From Theocolax elegans (lineage: Eukaryota; Arthropoda; Insecta; Hymenoptera; Cerocephalidae): 64,000 bases of DNA. Both the position numbers and the translations under genes were made by a program. Where the stretch lies: the NCBI GenBank assembly GCA_026168455.1, contig CM047429.1, positions 1,415,370 to 1,479,369 on the forward strand. Reading direction: 5' to 3'. Under the pieces are notes generated by a model. It made no database searches and was not told where the DNA came from. It saw only the letters and a list, made by a program, of their open reading frames with translations. This document shows positions 42,004 through 55,263 of this stretch, piece after piece (position 1 is the first letter of the stretch; every line of letters begins with the position of its first letter).

Positions 42004-45000
42004 GAATATGTCTAGGTCCCTACTGTTACCCATATGTCGACGGGGCATCATCTACTGGAAGGCCTATTACGAAACCAAAAAAAAAAATTTGCTTCTTGTA
42101 GAAGATGTCGAGGTCGGTAATGTTACCTCCAGGTCATCGGGGCAACATTTAGAGAAAGACTTATTACGAAATAAAAAAAAAAATTTTCTTCCTGTAGTAG
42201 ATGTCCAGGTCGGTAATGTTCCCTCCAGGTCATCGGGAAAATATCTACTGAAAAACCTATTGCGTAAAAAAAAAATTTTTCTTCCTGTAGAAGATGTCCA
42301 GGTCGATAATGTTACCTCCAGGTCATCGGGGAAATATCTACTGAAAGACCTATTACGTAAAAAAAAAAAAATGGTTTTTCTTCCTGTAGTATATGGCCAG
42401 GTCTGTAAAGTTACCTCCAGGTCATCGGGGAAATATCTACTGAAAGACCTATTACATACAAAAAAAAAATTTTTTTTCTTCCTGTAGAAGATGTTTAGGT
42501 CCCTACTGTTACCCATAGGTCGACGGGGCATCATCTACTGGAATGCCTATTAGGAAACCAAAAAAGAAAATTTTTTCTTCCTGTAGAAGATGTCTAGGTC
42601 CCTACTGTTACCCATAGGTCGACGGGGCATCGTCTACTGGAAGGCCTATTACGAAACCAAAAAAAAAATTTTTTCTTCCTGTAGAAGATGTTTAGGTCCC
42701 TACTGTTACCCATAGATCGACGGGGCATCATCTACTTGGGGGCCTATTATGAAACCAAAAAAAATTTTTCTTCCTGTAGAAGATGTCTAGGTCCCTACTG
42801 TTACCCATATGTTGGACGGGGGCATCATCTACTGGAGGGCCTATTACGAAACCAAAAAAAAAAATTTTTTCTTCCTGTAGAAGATGTCCAGGTCGGTAAT
42901 GTTACCTTCCAGGTCATCGGGGGCAACATCTAGAGAAAGACTTATTACGAAAGTAAAAAAAAAAATTTTCTTCCCTGTAGTAGATGTCCAGGTCGGTATT
43001 GTTCCCTCCAGGTCATCGGGGAGAAATATCTACTGTAAAACCTATTGCGTAAAAAAAAAAATTTTTCTTCCTGTAGAAGATGTCTAGGTCCCTACTGTTA
43101 CCCATAGGTCGACGGGGCATCATCTACTGGAAGCCTATTACGAAACCAAAAAAAAAATTTTTCTTCCTGTAGAAGATGTCTAGGTCCCTACTGTTACCCC
43201 ATAGGTCGACGGGGCATCATCTACTGGAAGGCCCTATTACGAAACCAAAAAAAAAAATTTTTCTTCCTGTAGAAGATGTTTAGGTCCCTATTGTTACCCA
43301 TAGATCGACGGGGCATCATCTACTTGGGGGCTATTACGAAACCAAAAAAAAATTTTTTTTCCTGTAGAAGATGTTTAGGTTCCTTCTGTTACCCATAGGT
43401 CGACGGGGCATCATCTACTGGACGGGCCTATGACGAAAACAAAAAAAAAATTTTATTCTTGTAGAAGATGTCGAGATCGGTATGTTACCTCCACGTCATT
43501 GGGGGCAACATTTAGAGAAAAATTTATTACGAAATAAAAGAAAAAATTTGTGTTCCTGTAGTAGATGTCCATGTCGGTAATGTTTTCCTCCTAGGTCATC
43601 GGGAAAATATCTACTGAAAAAACCTAATGCGTAAAAAAAAAAAGTTTTTCTTCGTATAGAAGATGTCTAGGTCCCTACTGTTTCCCATATGTCCGACGGG
43701 CATCATCTACTGGAGGGCCTATTACGAAACCAAAAAAAAAAATTTTTTTCTACCTGTAGAAGATGTCCAGGTCGGTAATGTTACCTCTAGGTCATCGGGG
43801 CAACATTTAGAGAAATACTTATTACGAAATAAAAAAAAAAATTGTCTTCCTGTAGTAGATGTCCAGGTCGGGTAATGTTCCCTCCAGGTCATCGGGAAAT
43901 ATCTACTGCAAAACCTAATGCGTAAAAAATAAAATTTTTTCTTCTGTAGAAGATGTTTAGGTCCCTACTGTTACCCATAGATCGACGGGGCATCATCTAC
44001 TGGGGGGCCCTATTACGAAACCAAAAAAATTTTTTTTCCTGTAGAAGTTGTTTAAGTTCCTTCTGTTACCCATATGTGGACGGGGCATCATCTACTGAAA
44101 GGCCTATTACGAAACCAAAAAAAATTTTTTTTTCCTGTAGAAGATGTACAGGTCGGTAAGTTACCTCCAGGTCATCGGGGCAACATTTAGAGAAAGACAT
44201 ATTACGAAATAAAAAAAAAATTTTCTTCCTGTAGAAGATGTCCAGGTCGATAATGTTACCTCCAGGTCATCGGGTAATATCTACTGAAAGACCTATTACG
44301 TAAAAAAAAAAATGTTTTTCTTCCTGTAGAAGATGTCTAGGTCCCTACTGTTAACCATAGGTCGACGGGGCATCATCTACTGGAAGGCCTATTACGAAAC
44401 CAAAAAAAAAATTTTTCTTCCTGTAGAGAAGATGTTTAGGTCCCTACTGTTACCCATAGATCGACGGGGCATCATCTACTAGTGGGCCTATTACGAACTA
44501 CCAAAAATAAATGTTTTGCTTCCGTAGAAACATGTCCAGGTCGGTAATGTTCCTCGGTTCATGAGTGCACATGAGAGAAAGAATTATACGAAATAAAAGG
44601 AAAGAGAATGTTCTTCCTGTAGTAGTGTCCAGGTAGGGAATTTTCCCTCCCAGGTCATCGGGAAAAATATCTACTAGAAAAAACCACTGCGTAAAAAAAA
44701 AATTTTTCTTCCTGTAGAAGATGTGTAGGTCCCTACGTTTACCCATATGTCGACGGAGCATCATCTACTGAACGGCCGTATTACGAAACCAAAAAAAAAA
44801 ATTTTCTTCCTGTAGAAGATGTTTAGGTCCCTACTGTTACCCATAGATCGACGGGGCATCATCTACTGGGGGGCCTATTACGAAACCAAAAAAAATTTTT
44901 TTTTCCTGTAGAAAGATGTTTAGGTTCCTTCTGTTACCCATAGGTCGACGGGGCATCATCTACTGGAGGGGCTATTACGAAACCAAAAAAAATTTTTCTT

Positions 45001-45396
45001 CCTGTAGAAGATGTCCAGGTCGGTAATTTTACCTCCAGGTCATTGGGGCAACATTTAGAGAAAGACTTATTACGAAATAAAAAAAAAAAATTTTCTTCCT
45101 GTAGAAGATGTCCAGGTCGATAATGTTACCTCCAGGTCATCGGGGAAATATCTACTGAAAGACCTATTACGTAAAAAAACAAAAAATGTTTTTTCTTCCT
45201 GTAAAAGATGTCTAGGTCCCTACTGTTACCCATAGGTCGACGGGGCATCATCTACTGGAAGGCCTATTACGAAACCAAAAAAAAAATTTTCCTTCCTGTA
45301 GAAGATGTTTAGGTCCCTACTGTTACCCATAGATCGACGGGGCATCATCTACTGGGGGGCCTATTACGAAACCAAAAAAAAAGTTTTCTTCCTGTA
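42004..45396 (+). repeat. Shortened HOR block D, 3,393 bp
   Basis: It begins like blocks A-C and ends like them but is half their length. From the marker positions, about 30 monomers are missing near 43,850, where a type-B unit is followed at once by a type-C unit that lies about 2.9 kb farther on in block A. About six more are missing before 44,500. Both losses are whole numbers of monomers, as expected from unequal exchange. Its part from 42.8 to 44.8 kb is noisy. Confidence 0.8.
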
Positions 45397-48386
45397 GAAT
45401 ATGTCTAGGTCCCTACTGTTACCCATATGTCGACGGGGCATCATCTACTGGAAGGCCTATTACGAAACCAAAAAAAAAAATTTTGCTTCTTGTAGAAGAT
45501 GTCGAGGTCGGTAATGTTACCTCCAGGTCATCGGGGCAACATTTAGAGAAAGACTTATTACGAAATAAAAAAAAAAATTTTCTTCCTGTAGTAGATGTCC
45601 AGGTCGGTAATGTTCCCTCCAGGTCATCGGGAAAATATCTACTGAAAAACCTATTGCGTAAAAAAAAAATTTTTCTTCCTGTAGAAGATGTCCAGGTCGA
45701 TAATGTTACCTCCAGGTCATCGGGGAAATATCTACTGAAAGACCTATTACGTAAAAAAAAAAAAAATGTTTTCTTCCTGTAGTATATGGCCAGGTCTGTA
45801 AAGTTACCTCCAGGTCATCGGGGAAATATCTACTGAAAGACCTATTACATACAAAAAAAAATTTTTTTTCTTCCTGTAGAAGATGTTTAGGTCCCTACTG
45901 TTACCCATAGGTCGACGGGGCATCATCTACTGGAATGCCTATTAGGAAACCAAAAAAGAAAATTTTTTCTTCCTGTAGAAGATGTCTAGGTCCCTACTGT
46001 TACCCATAGGTCGACGGGGCATCGTCTACTGGAAGGCCTATTACGAAACCAAAAAAAAAATTTTTCTTCCTGTAGAAGATGTTTAGGTCCCTACTGTTAC
46101 CCATAGATCGACGGGGCATCATCTACTTGGGGGCCTATTATGAAACCAAAAAAAATTTTTCTTCCTGTAGAAGATGTCTAGGTCCCTACTGTTACCCATA
46201 TGTGGACGGGGCATCATCTACTGGAGGGCCTATTACGAAACCAAAAAAAAAATTTTTTCTTCCTGTAGAAGATGTCCAGGTCGGTAATGTTACCTCCAGG
46301 TCATCGGGGCAACATCTAGAGAAAGACTTATTACGAAATAAAAAAAAAAATTTTCTTCCTGTAGTAGATGTCCAGGTCGGTATTGTTCCCTCCAGGTCAT
46401 CGGGAAAATATCTACTGTAAAACCTATTGCGTAAAAAAAAAATTTTTCTTCCTGTAGAAGATGTCTAGGTCCCTACTGTTACCCATAGGTCGACGGGGCA
46501 TCATCTACTGGAAGGCCTATTACGAAACCAAAAAAAAAATTTTTCTTCCTGTAGAAGATGTCTAGGTCCCTACTGTTACCCATAGGTCGACGGGGCATCA
46601 TCTACTGGAAGGCCTATTACGAAACCAAAAAAAAAATTTTTCTTCCTGTAGAAGATGTTTAGGTCCCTATTGTTACCCATAGATCGACGGGGCATCATCT
46701 ACTTGGGGGCCTATTACGAAACCAAAAAAAAATTTTTTTTCCTGTAGAAGATGTTTAGGTTCCTTCTGTTACCCATAGGTCGACGGGGCATCATCTACTG
46801 GACGGCCTATTACGAAAACAAAAAAAAAAATTTTATTCTTGTAGAAGATGTCGAGATCGGTAATGTTACCTCCACGTCATTGGGGCAACATTTAGAGAAA
46901 AATTTATTACGAAATAAAAGAAAAAATTTTGTTCCTGTAGTAGATGTCCAGGTCGGTAATGTTTCCTCCAGGTCATCGGGAAAATATCTACTGAAAAACC
47001 TAATGCGTAAAAAAAAAAATTTTTCTTCGTATAGAAGATGTCTAGGTCCCTACTGTTTCCCATATGTCGACGGGGCATCATCTACTGGAGGGCCTATTAC
47101 GAAACCAAAAAAAAATTTTTTTCTACCTGTAGAAGATGTCCAGGTCGGTAATGTTACCTCTAGGTCATCGGGGCAACATTTAGAGAAATACTTATTACGA
47201 AATAAAAAAAAAAATTGTCTTCCTGTAGTAGATGTCCAGGTCGGTAATGTTCCCTCCAGGTCATCGGGAAAATATCTACTGCAAAACCTAATGCGTAAAA
47301 AATAAAATTTTTCTTCCTGTAGAAGATGTCTAGGTCCCTACTGTTACCCATATGTGGACGGGGCATCATCTACTGGTGGGCCTATTACGAAACCAAAAAA
47401 AAAATTTTTTCTTCCTGTAGAGGATGTCCAGGTCGGTAATGTTACCTCCAGGTCATCGGGGCAACATTTAGAGAAAGACATATTACGAAATAAAAAAAAA
47501 AATTTTCTTCCTGTAGAAGATGTCCAGGTCGATAATGTTACCTCCAAGTCGTCGGGGAAATATCTACTGAAAGACCTATTACGTAAAAAAACAAAAAAAG
47601 TTTTCTTCCTGTAAAAGATGTCTAGGTCCCTACTGTTTCCCATAGGTCGACGGGGCATCATCTACTGGAAGGCCTATTACGAAACCAAAAAAAAAATTTT
47701 TCTTCCTGTAGAAGATGTTTAGGTCCCTACTGTTACCCATAGATCGACGGGGCATCATCTACTGGGGGGCCTATTACGAAACCAAAAAAAATTTTTTTTC
47801 CTGTAGAAGATGTTTAGGTTCCTTCTGTTACCCATAGGTCGACGGGGCATCATCTAATGGAGGGCCTATTACAAAACCAAAAAAAAAATTTTTTCTTCCT
47901 GTAGAAAATGTCCAGGTCGGTAATGTTACCTCGAGGTCATTGGGGCAACATTTAGAGAAAGATTTATTACGAAATAAAAGAAAAAATTTTCTTCCTGTAG
48001 TAGATGTTCAGGTCGGTAATGTTCCCTCCAGGTCATCGGGAAAATATCTACTGAAAAACCAAATGCGTAAAAAAAAAAAAATTTTTCTTCCTGTAGAAGA
48101 TGTCCAGGTTGATAATGTTACCTCCAGGTCATCGGGGAAATACCTACTGAAAGACCTATTACGTAAAAAAAAAAAAAATGTTTTCTTCCTGTAGAAGATG
48201 TCTAGGTCCCTACTGTTACCCATAGGTCGACGGGGCATCATCTACTGGAAGGCCTATTACGAAACCAAAAAAAAAATTTTCCTTCCTGTAGAAGATGTTT
48301 AGGTCCCTACTGTTACCCATAGATCGACGGGGCATCATCTACTGGGGGGCCTATTACGAAACCAAAAAAAAAGTTTTCTTCCTGTA
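45397..48386 (+). repeat. Shortened HOR block E, 2,990 bp
   Basis: The first ~1.9 kb (45,397-47,290) is a clean copy of 42,004-43,940 at an offset of about 3,392 bp. It includes a shared private type-B variant (CCTCTAGGTCATCGG then AAATACTTATTACG) at about 43,785 and 47,157. The later part resembles about 20.0-21.7 kb, with AAAAACCAAATGCG in both. It is a mosaic of pieces seen elsewhere in the array. Confidence 0.78.
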
Positions 48387-50980
48387 GAATATGTCTAGGT
48401 CCCTACTGTTACCCATATGTCGACGGGGCATCATCTACTGGAAGGCCTATTACGAAACCAAAAAAAAAAATTTTACTTCTTGTAGAAGATGTCGAGGTCG
48501 CTAATGTTACCTCCAGGTCATCGGGGCAACATTTAGAGAAAGATTTATTACGAAATAAAAAAAAAAATTTTCTTCCTGTAGTAGATGTCCAGGTCGGTAA
48601 TGTTCCCTCCAGGTCATCGGGAAAATATCTACTGAAAAACCTATTGCGTAAAAAAAAAATTTTTCTTCCCGTAGAAGATGTCTAGGTCGGTAATGTTACT
48701 TCCATGTAATCGGGACAACATTTAGAGAAAGACGTATTACGCAATAAAAAAAAAAAATTTTCTTCCCGTAGTATATGGCCAGGTCGGTAGCGTTACCTCC
48801 AGGTCATCGGGGAAATATCTACTGAAAGACCTATTACATACAAAAAAAATTTTTTTTCTTCCTGTAGAAGATGTTTAGGTCCCTACTGTTACCCATAGGT
48901 CGACGGGGCATCATCTACTGGAAGGCCTATTAGGAAACCAAAAAAGAAAATTTTTTCTTCCTGTAGAAGATGTCTAGGTCCCTACTGTTACCCATAGGTC
49001 GACGGGGCATCGTCTACTGGAAGTCCTATTACGAAACCAAAAAAAAAATTTTTCTTCCTGTAGAAGATGTCTAGGTCCCTACTGTTACCCATAGGTCGAC
49101 GGGGCATCGTCTACTGGAAGGCCTATTACGAAACCAAAAAAAAAATTTTTCTTCTTGTAGAAGATGTCGAGGTCGGTAATGTTACCTCCAGGTCATTGGG
49201 GCAACATTTAGAGAAAGATTTATTACGAAATAAAAGAAAAAATTTTCTTCCTGTAGTAGATGTCCAGGTCGGTAATGTTCCCTCCAGGTCATCGGGAAAA
49301 TATCTACTGGAAAACCTAATGCGTAAAAAAAAAAATTTTCTCTTCCTGTAGAAGATGTCTAGGTCCCTACTGTTACCAATATGTCGACAGGGCATCATCT
49401 ACTGGAGGGCCTATTACGAAACCAAAAAAAAAAATTTTTCTTCCTGTAGAAGATGTCCAGGTCGGTAATGTTACCTCCAGGTCATCGGGGCAACATTTAG
49501 AGAAAGACTTATTACGAAATAAAAAAAAAATTTTCTTCCTGTAGTAGATGTCCAGGTCGGTAATGTTCCCTCCAGGTCATCGGGAAAATATCTACTGAAA
49601 AACCTATTGCGTAAAAAAAAAATTTTTCTTCCTGTAGAAGATGTCGAGGTCGGTAATGTTACCTCCAGGTCATCGGGGCAACATTTAGAGAAAGACTTAT
49701 TACGAAATAAAAAAAAAATTTTCTTCCTGTAGTAGATGTCCAGGTCGGTATTGTTCCCTCCAGGTCATCGGGAAAATATCTACTGAAAAACCTATTGCGT
49801 AAAAAAAAAATTTTTCTTCCCGTAGAAGATGTCTAGGTCGGTAATGTTACCTCCATGTAATCGGGACAACATTTAGAGAAAGACGAATTACGAAATAAAA
49901 AAAAAAATTTTCTTCCCGTAGTATATGGCCAGGTCGGTAAAGTTACCTCCAGGTCATCGGGGAAATATCTACTGAAAGACCTATTACATACAAAAAAAAA
50001 TTTTTTTTCTTCCTGTAGAAGATGTTTAGGTCCCTACTGTGACCCATAGGTCGACGGGGCATCATCTACTGGAAGGCCTATTAGGAAACCAAAAAAGAAA
50101 ATTTTTTCTTCCTGTAGAAGATGTCTAGGTCCCTACTGTTACCCATAGGTCGACGGGGCATCGTCTACTGGAAGGCCTATTACGAAACCAAAAAAAAAAT
50201 TTTTCTTCCTGTCGAAGATGTTTAGGTCCCTACTGTTACCCATAGATCGACGGGGCATCATCTACTTGGGGGCCTATTATGAAACCAAAAAAAATTTTTC
50301 TTCCTGTAGAAGATGTCTAGGTCCCTACTGTTACCCATATGTGGACGGGGCATCATCTACTGGAGGGCCTATTACGAAACCAAAAAAAAAATTTTTTCTT
50401 CCTGTAGAAGATGTCCAGGTCGGTAATGTTACCTCCAGGTCATCGGGGCAACATCTAGAGAAAGACTTATTACGAAATAAAAAAAAAAATTTCTTCCTGT
50501 AGTAGATGTCCAGGTCGGTATTGTTCCCTCCAGGTCATCGGGAAAATATCTACTGTAAAACCTATTGCGTAAAAAAAAAATTTTTCTTCCTGTAGAAGAT
50601 GTCCAGGTCGGTAATGTTACCTCCATGTAATCGGGACAACATTTAGAGAAAGACGAATTACGAAATAAAAAAAAAAAATTTTCTTCCTGTAGTAGATGTC
50701 CAGGTCGGTATTGTTCCCTCCAGGTCATCGGGAAAATATCTACTGAAAAACCTATTGCGTAAAAAAAAAATTTTTCTTCCCGTAGAAGATGTCTAGGTCG
50801 GTAATGTTACCTCCATGTAAACGGGACAACATTTAGAGAAAGACGAATTACGAAATAAAAAAAAAAAATTTTCTTCCCGTAGTATATGGCCAGGTCGGTA
50901 AAGTTACCTCCAGGTCATCGGGGAAATATCTACTGAAAGACCTATTACATACAAAAAAAAATTTTTTTTCTTCCTGTAGA
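48195..50980 (+). repeat. 2,785-bp HOR unit, copy 1
   Basis: This is the first of two abutting copies. Shared rare variants are GGTCGCTAATG near 48,498, GGTAGCGTTACC near 48,786 and TACCAATATGTCGACAGG near 49,375. They recur 2,785 bp later at about 51,283, 51,571 and 52,160. By eye the copies differ mainly in A/T run lengths. Boundaries are approximate. Confidence 0.86.
49535..49627 (+). repeat. Satellite monomer type C (exemplar)
   Basis: This is a 93-bp example. It carries GTAGTAGATGTCC in place of GTAGAAGATGTCC, GTTCCCTCC in place of GTTACCTCC, and the 3' half GGGAAAATATCTACTG then AAAAACCTATTGCGT before the A/T run. A frequent subtype reads ACCTAATGCG. It shares its 3' half pattern with type D and usually follows a type-B unit ending in AAAAGAAAAAATTTT. 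Confidence 0.88.
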
Positions 50981-53770
50981 AGATGTCTAGGTCCCTACTG
51001 TTACCCATAGGTCGACGGGGCATCATCTACTGGAAGGCCTATTACGAAACCAAAAAAAAAATTTTCCTTCCTGTAGAAGATGTTTAGGTCCCTACTGTTA
51101 CCCATAGATCGACGGGGCATCATCTACTGGGGGGCCTATTACGAAACCAAAAAAAAAGTTTTCTTCCTGTAGAATATGTCTAGGTCCCTACTGTTACCCA
51201 TATGTCGACGGGGCATCATCTACTGGAAGGCCTATTACGAAACCAAAAAAAAAAATTTTACTTCTTGTAGAAGATGTCGAGGTCGCTAATGTTACCTCCA
51301 GGTCATCGGGGCAACATTTAGAGAAAGATTTATTACGAAATAAAAAAAAAAATTTTCTTCCTGTAGTAGATGTCCAGGTCGGTAATGTTCCCTCCAGGTC
51401 ATCGGGAAAATATCTACTGAAAAACCTATTGCGTAAAAAAAAAATTTTTCTTCCCGTAGAAGATGTCTAGGTCGGTAATGTTACTTCCATGTAATCGGGA
51501 CAACATTTAGAGAAAGACGTATTACGCAATAAAAAAAAAAAATTTTCTTCCCGTAGTATATGGCCAGGTCGGTAGCGTTACCTCCAGGTCATCGGGGAAA
51601 TATCTACTGAAAGACCTATTACATACAAAAAAAATTTTTTTTCTTCCTGTAGAAGATGTTTAGGTCCCTACTGTTACCCATAGGTCGACGGGGCATCATC
51701 TACTGGAAGGCCTATTAGGAAACCAAAAAAGAAAATTTTTTCTTCCTGTAGAAGATGTCTAGGTCCCTACTGTTACCCATAGGTCGACGGGGCATCGTCT
51801 ACTGGAAGTCCTATTACGAAACCAAAAAAAAAATTTTTCTTCCTGTAGAAGATGTCTAGGTCCCTACTGTTACCCATAGGTCGACGGGGCATCGTCTACT
51901 GGAAGGCCTATTACGAAACCAAAAAAAAAATTTTTCTTCTTGTAGAAGATGTCGAGGTCGGTAATGTTACCTCCAGGTCATTGGGGCAACATTTAGAGAA
52001 AGATTTATTACGAAATAAAAGAAAAAATTTTCTTCCTGTAGTAGATGTCCAGGTCGGTAATGTTCCCTCCAGGTCATCGGGAAAATATCTACTGGAAAAC
52101 CTAATGCGTAAAAAAAAAAATTTTCTCTTCCTGTAGAAGATGTCTAGGTCCCTACTGTTACCAATATGTCGACAGGGCATCATCTACTGGAGGGCCTATT
52201 ACGAAACCAAAAAAAAAAATTTTTCTTCCTGTAGAAGATGTCCAGGTCGGTAATGTTACCTCCAGGTCATCGGGGCAACATTTAGAGAAAGACTTATTAC
52301 GAAATAAAAAAAAAATTTTCTTCCTGTAGTAGATGTCCAGGTCGGTAATGTTCCCTCCAGGTCATCGGGAAAATATCTACTGAAAAACCTATTGCGTAAA
52401 AAAAAAATTTTTCTTCCTGTAGAAGATGTCGAGGTCGGTAATGTTACCTCCAGGTCATCGGGGCAACATTTAGAGAAAGACTTATTACGAAATAAAAAAA
52501 AAATTTTCTTCCTGTAGTAGATGTCCAGGTCGGTATTGTTCCCTCCAGGTCATCGGGAAAATATCTACTGAAAAACCTATTGCGTAAAAAAAAATTTTTC
52601 TTCCCGTAGAAGATGTCTAGGTCGGTAATGTTACCTCCATGTAATCGGGACAACATTTAGAGAAAGACGAATTACGAAATAAAAAAAAAAATTTTCTTCC
52701 CGTAGTATATGGCCAGGTCGGTAAAGTTACCTCCAGGTCATCGGGGAAATATCTACTGAAAGACCTATTACATACAAAAAAAAATTTTTTTTCTTCCTGT
52801 AGAAGATGTTTAGGTCCCTACTGTGACCCATAGGTCGACGGGGCATCATCTACTGGAAGGCCTATTAGGAAACCAAAAAAGAAAATTTTTTCTTCCTGTA
52901 GAAGATGTCTAGGTCCCTACTGTTACCCATAGGTCGACGGGGCATCGTCTACTGGAAGGCCTATTACGAAACCAAAAAAAAAATTTTTCTTCCTGTCGAA
53001 GATGTTTAGGTCCCTACTGTTACCCATAGATCGACGGGGCATCATCTACTTGGGGGCCTATTATGAAACCAAAAAAAATTTTTCTTCCTGTAGAAGATGT
53101 CTAGGTCCCTACTGTTACCCATATGTGGACGGGGCATCATCTACTGGAGGGCCTATTACGAAACCAAAAAAAAAATTTTTTCTTCCTGTAGAAGATGTCC
53201 AGGTCGGTAATGTTACCTCCAGGTCATCGGGGCAACATCTAGAGAAAGACTTATTACGAAATAAAAAAAAAATTTCTTCCTGTAGTAGATGTCCAGGTCG
53301 GTATTGTTCCCTCCAGGTCATCGGGAAAATATCTACTGTAAAACCTATTGCGTAAAAAAAAAATTTTTCTTCCTGTAGAAGATGTCCAGGTCGGTAATGT
53401 TACCTCCATGTAATCGGGACAACATTTAGAGAAAGACGAATTACGAAATAAAAAAAAAAATTTTCTTCCTGTAGTAGATGTCCAGGTCGGTATTGTTCCC
53501 TCCAGGTCATCGGGAAAATATCTACTGAAAAACCTATTGCGTAAAAAAAAATTTTTCTTCCCGTAGAAGATGTCTAGGTCGGTAATGTTACCTCCATGTA
53601 AACGGGACAACATTTAGAGAAAGACGAATTACGAAATAAAAAAAAAAAATTTTCTTCCCGTAGTATATGGCCAGGTCGGTAAAGTTACCTCCAGGTCATC
53701 GGGGAAATATCTACTGAAAGACCTATTACATACAAAAAAAAATTTTTTTTCTTCCTGTAGAAGATGTTTA
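50981..53770 (+). repeat. 2,785-bp HOR unit, copy 2
   Basis: This is the second abutting copy. It starts where copy 1 ends, so the two form a tandem duplication of about 29 monomers. Such similarity implies a recent event, or the same sequence assembled twice. The last ~960 bp begins a further partial repeat, since the ACTGTGACCC variant at about 52,820 recurs at about 53,778. Confidence 0.86.
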
Positions 53771-54520
53771 GGTCCCTACTGTGACCCATAGGTCGACGGG
53801 GCATCATCTACTGGAAGGCCTATTAGGAAACCAAAAAAGAAAATTTTTTCTTCCTGTAGAAGATGTCTAGGTCCCTACTGTTACCCATAGGCCGACGGGG
53901 CATCGTCTACTGGAAGGCCTATTACGAAACCAAAAAAAAAATTTTTCTTCCTGTAGAAGATGTTTAGGTCCCTACTGTTACCCATAGATCGACGGGGCAT
54001 CATCTACTTGGGGGCCTATTATGAAACCAAAAAAAATTTTTCTTCCTGTAGAAGATGTCTAGGTCCCTACTGTTACCCATATGTGGACGGGGCATCATCT
54101 ACTCGAGGGCCTATTACGAAACCAAAAAAAAAATTTTTTCTTCCTGTAGAAGATGTCCAGGTCGGTAATGTTACCTCCAGGTCATCGGGGCAACATCTAG
54201 AGAAAGACTTATTACGAAATAAAAAAAAAATTTTCTTCCTGTAGTAGATGTCCAGGTCGGTATTGTTCCCTCCAGGTCATCGGGAAAATATCTACTGTAA
54301 AACCTATTGCGTAAAAAAAAAATTTTTCTTCCTGTAGAAGATGTCCAGGTCGGTAATGTTACCTCCATGTAATCGGGACAACATTTAGAGAAAGACGAAT
54401 TACGAAATAAAAAAAAAAAATTTTCTTCCCGTAGTATATGGCCAGGTCGGTAAAGTTACCTCCAGGTCATCGGGGAAATATCTACTGAAAGACCTATTAC
54501 ATACAAAAAAAAATTTTTTT
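53771..54520 (+). repeat. Partial third repeat, offset ~958 bp
   Basis: The monomer string from about 52,815 to 53,560 is repeated here at an offset of about 958 bp (ten monomers). The shared unusual reading GTGACCCATAGG and the ACTTGGGGGCC unit (53,002 and 53,960) anchor the match. One unit carries CTACTCGAGGGCC at about 54,102 in place of CTACTGGAGGGCC. Confidence 0.78.
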
Positions 54521-55263
54521 TCTTCCTGTAGAAGATGTTTAGGTCCCTACTGTTACCCATAGGTCGACGGGGCATCATCTACTGGAAGGCCTATTACGAA
54601 ACCAAAAAAAAAATTTTTCTTCCTGTAGAAGATGTCTAGGTCCCTACTGTTACCCATAGGTCGACGGGGCATCATCTACTGGAAGGCCTATTACGAAACC
54701 AAAAAAAAAATTTTTCTTCCTGTAGAAGATGTTTAGGTCCCTATTGTTACCCATAGATCGACGGGGCATCATCTACTTGGGGGCCTATTACGAAAACAAA
54801 AAAAAATTTTTTTTCCTGTAGAAGATGTTTAGGTTCCTTCTGTTACCCATAGGTCGACGGGGCATCATCTACTGGACGGCCTATTACGAAACCAAAAAAA
54901 AAAATTTTTATTCTTGTAGAAGATGTCGAGGTCGGTAATGTTACCTCCAGGTCATTGGGGCAACATTTAGAGAAAGATTTATTACGAAATAAAAGAAAAA
55001 ATTTTCTTCCTGTAGTAGATGTCCAGGTCGGTAATGTTCCCTCCAGGTCATCGGGAAAATATCTACTGAAAAACATAATGCGTAAAAAAAAAAATTTTTT
55101 CTTCCTGTAGAAGATATCTAGGTCCCTACTGTTACCCATATGTCGACAGGGCATCATCTACTGGAGGGCCTATTACGAAACCAAAAAAAAAAATTTTTCT
55201 TCCTGTAGAAGATGTCCAGGTCGGTAATGTTACCTCCAGGTCATCGGGGCAACATTTAGAGAA

